DNA from: Epiperipatus broadwayi
Lineage: Eukaryota; Onychophora; Udeonychophora; Euonychophora; Peripatidae
Reading direction: 5' to 3'
DNA: 64,000 nucleotides
NCBI GenBank assembly: GCA_028023455.1
Contig: JAQFVV010006708.1
Span: 1 to 64,000 of the forward strand
A program made the translations under genes and the position numbers. A model generated the notes under the pieces. It had not been told where the DNA came from. It saw nothing but the letters and a program-made list of their open reading frames with translations, and searched no databases. Below are positions 25,205-37,000 of this stretch, piece after piece. Every line of letters begins with the position of its first letter. Position 1 is the first letter of the stretch.

Positions 25205-25627
25205 CATAGTTTAAATGTAGATAAAGAACCATTATGTAAAAAAGCATTCTAAATTTTTAGAATATGTAATTTATTGAGAAGTTAATTGATTAATACATAT
25301 TTACATTTTTGTCAATATACTGATTTTATATTTATTAAATCATTTTTGTTTTTATATTTTATATTTAATCATTCCTTATCTAATTGGTAGTCTATGGTCA
25401 CTTGAGTTTATTATATTATAATCACTTAAAGTTACAATGATTTTTCTAAAATAACACTTTTGATAGTTCTAGCTATTATTAATAATTAAATTTTGACTGT
25501 TGAAGCTTGGTTATTGCAGAATGGAATCTGGATACAATAAAATTCTTTTTGCTATCTAACTATATCAATAATAAACTTGATAATTAAATAATTAACCTTA
25601 TTTGTCTTGTTTGTTATACTTAAATAT
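25095..25627. other. AT-rich spacer with a (TA)n(GA)n microsatellite
   Basis: Contains a CTCT-(TA)n-CT-(TA)n-(GA)n tract at about 25,145-25,204 that is partly self-complementary. Otherwise there is no recognised feature. Confidence 0.6.
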
Positions 25628-27375
25628 TGTACTGGTCAAAATTGTATTTTCATTCAACAAGATCTAGAATCTGAGCAAAAGCAAATCCAGTCATGCCTGA
25701 GATTCACAGGTCAGGAGCAATCATGGATTCTAATCTATTTGCCCATTCCCTAAATCTATAACACTATGAACAACATTTCTGATGATACAGCAGAATTTAT
25801 TCAATTCCAGTCTAGGAGACACAGCAAAGAACCATGATATCTTAAGAATATTGATAATAGTGCTAAGGTGTACGAGTGTGACATCTGGTAACCCATGACA
25901 ATAAAATATCAAATATGAAATATTACACTCAACTAAGAATAAGATAATATGTACATAATAATGATTTGAACAACTGGATAATGTAGATAAATAAATATTT
26001 AATTATTATGTTATAACATGATTAATATACAAGAAGGTTTATTTATAAATTTCACACTATAGGATGGTTATGCTAATATGAGTTATTATTATGGGAATTC
26101 ATAATAAAAATAACAAGGTTATAAAACAAACACACAAATATCTGTTTACAAATTATCTCTCAGTGTGGTTTATTTATATGCCAAATGTAAATTAAATAAG
26201 ATTTTACATAATAGATTTAATGATAGAATGCTATTTAGAATAGGAATGTAATTGACTAAAAGGTCTTCACTACAAATATTTTTAAATAGTCAGACATGTT
26301 GTTGTCTGAGATGTAAGTGCATTAATAATTTTCAACTCAAGATATGATCGATTTAACTTCAATCATACATGGGATGTACATATACATATAATCATAATAA
26401 CAGGTAAATTTGGTTTCTGGAATTCCTTATGTTTATTACATGAAAGATTAAAATATAAGTTATAGCAAATGATGTGCAAATGTGTGCACATTTACTCTAA
26501 CAATTTCACATGGCAAATATAATGTTTATATATTATAAATAAAAAGTGATTTTATATGTGCATCTGGGAATTGTTCACTCAAGGGTAACAGCTTAATGCA
26601 AGTTTAACTCAAGACATTCTAAATATAAAGAAATTAAAGAGTAAAATATGATTGGTTTAAAACACTCACAGCATTACAACTTACAGATTCATTTAGACTT
26701 GAATATAAAATATCAAGACACATGGTGGTACCATCATAAGGGAGAAAATATGAGTTTCAGTCCATATCTGGCCAATGAGACACTTCATCATTGATTTAAA
26801 ATGAAGGAGGGTATACTCACTTTTTTGGGGATGCTATACCTGCAGAGTAGAAAGGTATGAAGATGTTATGGGCTGCATGTCCTGGGGTCATCCCATGCAG
26901 AGCATTAACTACTCTTTATAAATGTGTTCTAGGGCATGCCCAATGCCATTTAAATCATTATAATATGAAGAGAGGGATTCACAGTTTCCATCAATCCCTG
27001 ATCATGACAAAGCAAATATAAGAATAAGAAAAACTGGCCTATGTTGGCAATGCTAAAAACATGTCACTAATGACATTTGGAATAATTATGGCCTAAATGT
27101 TAATAAAGATCAGGTGTAGGGCATGAATTTAATATTAAACCAATTCAAATAATTATTATATAAAACTAAATAAATGTCGTAATAATGTGATTAGATTTTC
27201 CCTTTTATTAAGTGGGTCCTGTATGCATTTGTAACAAAATATGCAATATTTAATGCCATTAGAATATAAAGAGTGAGGGTCATTATTATGATTTGAAATA
27301 CTATAACTAACATTTAGCTTAATAGCATTCTTTGATAACAAATGGATTAACACTTACTAATACATACACATAAAT
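25628..27375 (-). mobile_element. 3' LTR of Gy3, outer part
   Basis: It starts TGTACTGGTCAAA on the plus strand and matches 56,528-56,885 in direct orientation for about 358 bases, with the same TGTACTG start. Taken with the TGTAGTG terminus beside a purine tract at 53,343, this defines a Gy3 LTR of about 3.46 kb that Gy2 split at 27,375/51,634. On the minus strand the LTR runs TGTAGTG...CAGTACA. No gene is present in this part. Confidence 0.6.
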
Positions 27376-28590
27376 TGTAACCTTTATAAAATTAGCGATA
27401 ATGGGGGGAAAGTGGTGATGATGATGAAAATGGGAATATAATTAAAAATGAGGAAATGAGAAAAGAGAGAGAAATGGATGATGGCAGAAGATGGAAATGA
27501 AGGAGACGAAAAAGATGATGAAAAATGAGAGGAAAATAGAAGAAATGGAAAAGAGATATGGAAGATGATGATGATGACATGTAAGAAAAGATGGAAGATG
27601 ACAAAGATAATGGAAGACAGAAAGGAGAAGAATAGATAAAATAATGAGGATGATGAGGAAGATGATGAAAAATGAGATGAAAGATAAACTATTAGAGAAA
27701 TGATGATGATAAAATGATGATACATAAAAGAAGAGATGAAAGATAATGAAAACTATCATTGACTAACTATCCTAATGTATTAGAGACTCCTAACGACTTG
27801 TCTCAATGGGGTTATAATAAAAATTAAGAAAGAATGATGATACAGAGAAATACAATAGGGCAGAGACCAAATCCAACACTAATGCAAATAACTATTGTGG
27901 TATATTCACTAATTTAACATAAATAATATAAAAGACAATTTAAATCATTATTTAATAATTATTATAATCAATCTCCTATCAGATCATATACTCTGAATAA
28001 AACAAATGATACCTTGTTGGAGGACTATTTCACTAAACATATTAATAAGGCAACAAGAGTTAATAATCTCAGCAGCGGTTATAAAACTAAACTCTGGTGC
28101 AAGATAAAAGTTTAAGTTGTCTAATAAATGAGTGCTTGGATGAATAAACAAGTGAGTGATATCTTGGCCAACTTTAGATAACTATCCTATGTTTAAACAT
28201 AGCATAATACAAAATGTATATCAATTTAAAGATTTGATTATTTAATCTTAATTTTTAACTAATTATGGCCTATTACCCAAGATATTACTTGAGCTGGGAA
28301 AAGGACAAGGGTACTTTTTATGCCTTTCCACATACTCACAGACAACCTACCTATGAAATTAAATGCTGATGGATTGTTAAATTTTAAACTACACAAGATA
28401 ATGTAAGAAAATGTCCAGCTTTAAAGCAAAGTAAATACTCTTCTGAATAACTAATATTCTTCACCTCACATTGCATAATCTTTAATCTGAGAAGATATAA
28501 TAATAACTTGAAAACCAATTTCAAAATGAACATTCTATTAAATATCTGTAAATATGTGATTATCTAATACTGTGATTCAATGTGAGAATC

Positions 28591-28607
28591 ACAAAGATTA
28601 GCATGGC
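28591..28607 (+). other. U6 snRNA-like core in the Gy2 LTR
   Basis: The plus strand reads CACAAAGATTAGCATGGC, close to the conserved U6 stretch ACAGAGAAGATTAGCATGGC. The same core is kept in the other LTR at 47,239-47,253. The remaining U6 body (stem, 3' stretch, T-run) is not recognisable, so it is at most a relic and could be chance. Confidence 0.25.
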
Positions 28608-31600
28608 TTTATATAATTTAAACAAGTGTAAAATATATTTTGTATACTTTACGAAATTTTTGTGAACCTTTGGAACTCAAGACAATATCATATAAAAAAA
28701 AACAGAAACTAAACTTTTTAAATAATAATATATTTGGTTTATTAATAACAATAAATAATAAATATTTACAAAAAAAATTACTGGAACAAACATGGCCAAG
28801 ATAGCGCTGTTATCTTGTAAACATTTTGACTAACAGTCTTTATTTTGACTTATTGTAACATTTTATTTGACTAAAGCTACTGATTATTACTCTTTAACTC
28901 TTTTTTAACTGTTTATTTTAACAAACAACAAAAAAATACAAGATAAACAGAGGCTATTTGATGTTTAATTTTATACAAATAATCTCCTTAAATGATTAAG
29001 GATTCTAAAACTCTTTACTTTAATTATAATGGTATGAGCTTAACAAAGAAAACCTTAAGTTTAATTGACACATTTCATAATACTGTAGTGTTATTTAACA
29101 ACCAGAACAATACACTAATAGGTTTATATTGTATACCATGAGCTAAGCAAAAGCTAAGCTGGGACTAGCATATACAGTATATATTTTAAAATTATGATTA
29201 ATTACATGGACACTATTAAGATTATAGCAATTGATGCATTTAAGTAAATCTAAGCTAACTTTAAATTAAATTAGATGCATGGGCCACTCATCAAAGGTCA
29301 TTTATACACATATTTCAATAAATTCTGTCCACATAAAAATAATTAAAGCAAATGTTGTAAAATTGGAATTTAAAAGACTTACAATTCCAGCAGTGAAAAC
29401 TCTGGATGAACATATTAAACTTATTATGTCTGAAATGCCACTTATAACCATATGCATAATCTACATACTTAAAAATAAATATAAATTGTTGTTGGTTGGT
29501 TTGTGGAAAATAAAACTAGCATAACAGCACAATTCAGACATTGATATACCTTTAAAAATTAAAAGTATCTAAATACAACTTGAAAAAACAAGGTTCCTCA
29601 AATAAACATATCTTGTCATTACATATCTAAAACAAATGCAACATCACTTACTATGGTGAAAATAGCATTAACACATAATGAGTGATAGGCCAAAAATAAA
29701 TACACATATGCTCCACAGAGCTAAATAACTTGCTAAGAATGTGGTGGCTTTCAAAAATACCTATCTTTGATGCAGAAAAAAAGATACCTAGACATTGTCT
29801 CAGTGCAACCGAAACAGGAAGGACATACCAGGAAAATATGATCCTCTTCATGGAATCTAAACACCAAAACATGTGATTACAATCATTAAAATACAATATC
29901 TAATATATAATAATTCTCACTGGGAACAAGAACTATCACCTCATGGAAAAGTGATAAAATAAGAATGGAAGACCTTGTCTACACCATCAGGCATACTAAT
30001 AATAATCACCAAACCCTTGCTCTATGAGTCTAACAAATACTCAAAAAATATCAAGATATCAACATCACTTTAACTAAGACATCATCAAAAATTCTAAAAT
30101 ACAATGCATATAATCAATGTTAGAACCAACAATGCAAACTATGTCAACTGACTATATAAGAATTACTTGAAAATTGGATGCATATAAAATTCTAGTCAAA
30201 GGTACAATGCACACATAATAAATTATTAAATATTAAAATATAGTGGCTAGTGGATATTTGCAGTTAACTATTAAGGTGGCATAAATAAAACAAAAGAGTG
30301 GAAAACCCTTTGATAAATCTCTTTCACTGATTTAGATAAAACCGAGTGAAATACCATACATTTAAATTAGGTAAGAATGAGATATTAAAATCACCAAGGA
30401 TAAAAATTAATTATACATTAACTTGTGAAACATTTATCAAATATAATAATACTAATATTACCAGAGAATGGTAGAATGTCTACTCATTCTAATAAACCCA
30501 GTAAGACAAAATTATAAGATTAAATTACCTGGCATACTTATACCCAACAGTATTACACATATTTATAAAGTAAATATAGCATGAATATTTTTCCGTTTTT
30601 TTTTTATCAATAAAACAAAATAAAAATACAATAAATTTAGCTCATAATTTCAGCTTCCTCCATACTGGCTTTCTGTTAAATGCATGTATATTATTCATTA
30701 ATAACTTTTTATCTGATATCACAAAGCTTCTGGTCAAAACATTTCATTTATATATGGCAAAGATTTCCAAAATTAAACATGTTCAATAATTCTTTAAAGT
30801 TAATGCAATTCTTCTTTTAAAGATATTTTTATTTTAAATAAGCACTATAACAAACATAATAATATTAATAATAATACTACAAAGAAGGTGGTGATAAATG
30901 GTAGGTAAAACAAAAGATTCAGCTGATAATATCATTATGGGATCCTGGTTTACTTAGACAATAACACAGCTTCATTTTTAATTTTTTTTTTTAAATAAAA
31001 GAACGCATTTTTAAGCAGTTTTCTGTTTTAAAATTTACTCACATACAACATTTTAAGATGCTTTTAAATAATTTCTCTGTACTCTTCTTAAAATAAAATT
31101 GGGAGAATTTTATAAGTAGAGAATTCAATCTGTTTCATGAGTTAGAATAAAATATCACAATTTTAAGTATAGGTATAAGCAATGTTTCAGTTTAAGCTTC
31201 TTATTCGTGAACTATATTCTTCTATTTCATTTTAAAAGAATTGCTCTAGCTGAGTAAATAATCCAGTTTATTATAACCATACTTTAATCATTTAACTGAC
31301 AAAAGTCTTTCCTTAAATAATTGCAGTGTAAAACATTTTTATAAAACTATTTTAGAAGCAGGTAATTAGCATAATGAAGAATGTCTTTAGTTAGTATCAG
31401 ACACAATTAATATAATATTGGAACTGGGAATTAGACAGAAATGAAATCAAAATAATGATATTGAAGCTTTTCAAATATATAATTAAGTCACTACACATGT
31501 TTTTAAATTTTCCTTGTTTAAATTTTATTCTATTTAATAAATAACTGAGTAGTTTAGACTCTAAAGTTTGGTGAAGTTCCATCATTTATCCATAAATATA

Positions 31601-32380
31601 ATAACTGCCTATATTTAAAATTTATTTCACAGAAGATATAATTTAGTTAGTAGAGAAGATAGCATGAATAAAATTTTCTTTTAACATTTTTATGATAGTT
31701 CTTAAAAGTTAAATGCAAGTTCAATGACAGGAAATGGGTTACCTATTCCTTTTAGAAGTCGATCATTGTAGTCTTGGAATAATGAATTATAATTTACAAC
31801 ACTTTTCTTAAAAAAATAATAAACTTTAAAAATAATTATTACTTATTATGGAGAAGAAAGATTTCAGATAAATTCAGAATTCAGCTCATTAACAACAACA
31901 CAACACACTAAAAATATGCAATAAAACTGTTATTTTATACCAATATTCTTTCTATCTTTTCCCAAACTTTCATGTCAATTTCTTTTAAAACAATAAAAAA
32001 ATCTATTCTTTTTTTAACTGTAATTTTTTTTTAATCAGCTGGAAAAACGGTTGATTGATAAATGATGTCAGTTGGATCTAAATGTTTAAAAATCATGTGG
32101 TCTAATGATCTTAAATTAAAAGTTAATAATTAGTTTTTATATAATCTTAATAAAAATGTATTACATAAAATAAAAATAGAAAACTTATATAAAATTAAAA
32201 CTAATTTCATTTATCAATAGACCTTTTACATATTAATAATAATGATTTTATTCATTCATTTCTTTTCTTGTTTTTAATATTATAGCTAATTATTTATTCA
32301 CTTATCTTCTTATATTTCTATGCATGCACACACAAAGGGATGACCCTTACTTGACCTCCATTAGTTAATTATAACTTTTT

Positions 32381-32384
32381 AATG
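32381..32384. repeat. Target-site duplication of Gy1, left copy (AATG)
   Basis: AATG precedes the Gy1 LTR here and follows the other LTR at 39,613-39,616. The unoccupied site, with a single AATG in the same context, is seen in the second Gy2 LTR at 51,119-51,122. Confidence 0.95.
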
Positions 32385-34008
32385 TGTGACACGACAACTT
32401 TCTTTCTTCCCCTACTAACTGAATTTTAGTTATTAGAATCGTCGTCGAGGGCGCCACCAAGGATTTCTCTCTTGGAACCTGGTCACGTAACTTTACATAA
32501 ACCTGGTCTTTATTTATTTTCGAACGACGATTCACTGATTATAAACTTTGATTATAATCTTACAGGGGTTTTCCTTTAAGAACACTAACTAATTATTATA
32601 AATAATTCAAGAATTCAAGAATACGTTGGACAAAAAAAACTTTTAATTTCTTTTACTACTATTTATTATTAATAACCTTATAATTCTATCCGATCCAGAA
32701 AGAACTGACTTACAATATCTGATTTTCCCTCTGTTTACTTTCTAATTATGCTTCCCAAATATTTACCATAGATTTACTCGCGCCTACACTAATACTGCGA
32801 ATTCTAGCAGACGTGTATATAAGACGACTTATAGTATTTTTAATCTTTCCTGAAGTTTATTTTTAAACTCCACTTTCTTTGGTAAATAAATAAATTGCAA
32901 AAAATCTTACAATGAACGTATAAGTGTCTTTCGTTTTCTTATACTTTCAATGCTTTCCTTATTTTCTATTAACAAACGAGTAACGCCCCAAGGTTCTCTG
33001 TTACTTGGCGACGCACTTTTATACCCCCACCCTGTTGTTACTCTCTAGATCGAATAGATATTAAATAATTTAAAATACAGTTATTCCAATATTTCATAAA
33101 AAATATTGAACGCAAATTAACATTAATAGATTACAATATTAAACAAATTTATTTCCCCCCTCTATTGTTGAAACATTCGTAATAAACATAATAAATGAAA
33201 ATTAAATTAAAGATAAAGTTCTATTACGCTTTACTTAGAGTTCTCATTAATTAAAAGTTTATAATTACCCTGATCGATCAGAGCGGAGTGGCCTGATTTT
33301 CATAGGTTTTACATTCCATTGGTCGTGCCTTTGTCCTTGTATATGCGAATTCCATGAGTGTTCCTTTGGTTGTCCGGCTAGCAATATCCGTTTCTTCCAT
33401 TCCATAACTCTCTCGATAGCTTCATTCAGATGGAGTGGCGGTCAATTCCCCAAAGGGGAAGGTTGTGATAACTTTAGCCGCTATACATTTGACAAGAGTC
33501 CGCAAAAATTAAATTTCAATAATAATAATTTTTATTGTTCGAAACACAGCTGCTTTCTTTATTGTCCTTGCTGGTCTCTAAAAGTCAAGTCAACTGATCT
33601 AACTCCTCAAAGCGATCTTATCTCCACTCTTTCTTATCTTTTTTTTTTTAATTAGCGTAATAGCAATTACTAACCAAATATTTTTACTTTGTGAAAGTTT
33701 CAACAATAGAGTATAATTACTACCAAGAATCTAATTTTGTTTTCTTTTCCCCACCCTTTTATCTCTCGAATTTTTCTCCCTTTTAATTAAACACTTTTAA
33801 CATTTTTTTTTTTTTAATAAATTATATTCAATTTTATTTGTTTATTTCAAAATAAAAGTTCAAAATTTTTACTCTTTCCATTAAATCAAAACCATTTGTT
33901 AATTAATTCTTTTTTTCATTTTACAAACTATTTAACTTCAAAATATTTATGACAAATTATAAATATGTGAGCTTATATATATATGAGCTGACTTAAAATA
34001 TCAGCTCA
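32385..34008 (-). repeat. Gy1 3' LTR
   Basis: 1,624 bp. The minus strand starts TGAGCTGATATT at 34,008 and ends TGTCACA at 32,385. The AATAAATAAA signal (plus coordinates 32,509-32,518) would end transcripts here, and a TATAAAAG box lies at 33,016-33,023. It is otherwise the same as the 5' LTR. Confidence 0.95.
32509..32518 (-). terminator. Polyadenylation signal of Gy1
   Basis: The minus strand reads AATAAATAAA, about 125 bases before the LTR end. Transcripts from the 5' LTR would be cleaved shortly after it. The duplicate in the 5' LTR is at 38,110-38,119. Confidence 0.6.
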
Positions 34009-34020
34009 TTGCCCCATTTG
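34009..34020 (-). promoter_or_regulatory. Polypurine tract of Gy1
   Basis: The minus strand reads CAAATGGGGCAA directly before the TGAGCT start of the 3' LTR. It is short and interrupted, but in the required place. Confidence 0.6.
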
Positions 34021-34046
34021 TCATAAAAAAACAATAAAAAAAAACT

Positions 34047-37000
34047 TTAATTGCCCCGCGGTGACTTGTCCCCTTCCCCCTTACAAGGTTTTAAAGATCT
34101 TGCGTTATACGCTCCCTTCTTACCTTTCTTTCCTAGAATCATGAATGCATTGGGACCGCATTTTTGAATGATTTTGTACGGACCTTCAAATAAAGGGAAA
34201 AATTTCTTATATTGCTTCTCGCTCATTTTACTCACAGGCTGGGTTTTGACATAAACCCAATCTCCTATCTTAAAATGTACTGGACTATTATTCCCTCTTT
34301 TCTTTCGCTGTTCAGCTTTTTTTTTTAATCTCTCTCTGGCGCAACTTCGATCCTTCACTATGTCTACTGTTTCATTCTCGGGGGGCAAACGACACTTGAG
34401 AAGAGAAGGTTCCAGATGGCCGTAATGTAATCGTTCAGGGGCAAACCCCGTAGACTCGTGGTACGTGCAATTAATAATTTTCACTATTTGAGGAAGTACT
34501 TTCACCCAATGTTTATGATTTTCCTTCAAATGTGCCCGAAATAAGTTTCCCAATTCCTTCATAACCCTTTCACACGGGTTAGATTGGGGATTTCTTATAG
34601 AGGTTAAGATATGGTGTATGTTTTCCTGTTTTATCCAACTTTTCCATTCCCTGGATATAAATGGCGTCCCATGGTCACTCAAAATTGCACGTGGTCTTCC
34701 CACCTGAACGAATTGTTTCTTCTTTAACACAGCAATAGAATTTTTTGTATCGGCTTTGTGCAAAGGATAAGCCCGTACCAGCTTCGAAAACACATCGAAC
34801 GTCACCAAGATATATTTATATCGACGAAACGAAGGTAATGGGCCATAAAAATCGATGGCCAACAATTCATTTGGGTTTTGGGCTATAATAGGAGTCAATA
34901 TTCCCGCATAATTTTTATTCGCCGGTTTATTTTGTCTGCATCCATGGCACATCTGAAGTGTATTAATAATCGACCTATACATATTTGGCCAATAATACCA
35001 CCTCTGTAAAATTTTATTCACTTTAAGTGCGCCATAGTGTCCATATGTCCTATGTACATAATTTATTAAGCGCATTCTTAAGCTCTTGGGTATGACTATT
35101 CTCCAGTAATCGGTTCCTTCTTTGACCTGAAACATCAACGTTCCGTTTATCATTTTATACCGATTTATTCTATTATTATTTTTTTTTGCGTCGGTTTGCT
35201 TGCGTAGGTCGGTATCATTGTAACGTTGTATTATCTTTTTGCATGTGGGATCGGATGACTGAAAAATTTTTATCCTCTTCATGTCCCTTTCCATCGACAT
35301 ATCCGCATCTATTATAAGTGGAGTTAACCGTGCTCCCTCTAATGTTAAATTTTGGCCTGTATCCGGTACCGGATTTCGGCTCAATATGTCCGGCACGATA
35401 TTTTCCTTCCCTGAGCAATGAACCACTCGGTAGTTAAATCTTTGTAAATATAACGCCCACCTTATAAGCCTATCGTTTGTTAAGTAGCATTTATTTATAA
35501 ACTCTAGACTCTTGTGATCCGTAATAATAATAATCTCGGATCCTAATAGTAAATGTTTAAGTTTATTTAACGCCCATATGATGGCCAGTGCTTCTCTTTC
35601 TGTAGTCGTATAATTTCTTTCTGCAGAGTTTAAATTTCTACTTAAAAAATACAAGACTTGCGGTTTTTTTTCTTTATTCTCTTGAAATAATACAGCCCCC
35701 AACCCCACTTTACTGCTGTCGGTCTGGAGCATAAAAGGTTTATTAAAATCCGGGTATGCGAGTATGACGTTTTTTTCAAAATTTTCTTTAATTTTGCTGA
35801 ATGCCTCGCTTTGTTTTTTAGTCCACTCCCACCTGCTTTCTTTTCTAAGCAATTGTAAAAGTGCCTCCGTGTCTACAGAAAATTTCTCGTAAAACCTCTG
35901 ATAAAAACCACATAGGCCTAAGAATGACCTAATTTGTTTTTTATTCTTAGGTTGAGGAAAACGACTTATAGCGTCAATCTTATCAGGATGAGGTCTCACT
36001 CCTTGAGCACAAACGAGATGCCCTAAAAACAAAATTTCTTTTTGCAATATATTACTTTTTTTTAGATTTATCGTCATATTTTTCTGCTGGCATTCTTGAA
36101 AAAATATATTTAAACTTTCCAAATGTTCTTGAGGTGACCGTGATGCTATAACAACGTCATCCATATAATATACAATAAGTTGTTTTACCCTATCGGATAA
36201 CACCTGGTCCAAACATCGAAGCAACCCCGACCCACTGTTAACTAACCCAAATGGCACTCGCTGAAACACATATGTATATCCCTCATATCTAAATGCGGTG
36301 TATTTTTGGTCTTCTATATGTAATGGCATCTGCCAATAACTCGATGTTAGATCGAAAGACGAAAAATATTTCTTCTCTCGGAATTCCAATAGTAAGTCTG
36401 TGATACGCGGCGGCACATCTCTATCAGGAATCGTAATGGCGTTTAACTGACACGCGTCTAAACACACTCTCATTGAACCGTCTTTTTTTTTTACTATCAC
36501 CAGAGGATTTATATATGGGGATTGCTGTTTTTTTATGATACCCCATTTTTCCATCTGTTGTATTTGTTTGTCTACTTCACTTTTATATTTAACTGGAATG
36601 GGGTATGACCTGCCCTGGAAGTGAGTCTCTGTTTTTACTTTGATACGATGCGTATAGCCCTTTATAATCCCAGGATTCGTAGCAAACACTTGTTTGTGCC
36701 GCTGCAATATCTCTCTAAGTTGGTCTTTCCCTTCACTATTATCCTTTTCTAACTTGCTTACTTTATCGTCTATCTCCATATCAATATCATCTACTCTCAC
36801 ACATGCTATCCTATTGCTTAGTTTATTACGATCACTAAAGGGTACTTTTTCATTTTTTATTATTACTACCTTTTCATTAAAATTGATTTTTGTCCCCGTT
36901 TGATACATAAAGTCAGACCCCAGTATCATATCTTCTATTAAACCTGGCATAGATAATAGCGTATGTTGTATTATATTTTTTTTTCCCACTTGTATTTCTC

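Larger units (their letters stand above)
27376..32384 (-). repeat. Gy2 3' LTR, outer part (interrupted by Gy1)
   Basis: Aligns with 46,032-51,118. The first 360 bases (27,400-27,760) are an almost pure GATGA/GGAAA tract, so the element's sense strand is pyrimidine-rich there. The frames in that tract on the minus strand (Ser/Phe/Ile-rich) are composition artefacts. The rest is AT-rich and non-coding. The block 28,940-29,380 is nearly identical to its partner, with about four differences, against 7-14% elsewhere. The LTR resumes at 39,617. Confidence 0.8.

Noticed and set aside
27384-27759. Overlapping Ser/Phe/Ile-rich minus-strand frames of 70-113 codons
   Set aside because: They come from the GATGA/GGAAA low-complexity tract of the Gy2 LTR and are broken in the other LTR.
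29279-29524. Plus-strand frame conserved in both Gy2 LTRs (also 47,938-48,231)
   Set aside because: It is antisense to the element, not recognisable, and differs in length and in several residues toward its end. Conservation of its first part is explained by the near-identical block.
35215-35418. Second minus-strand frame inside Gy1 pol, and plus-strand frames at 36,694, 37,261 and 37,660
   Set aside because: Shadows of the gag-pol frame.
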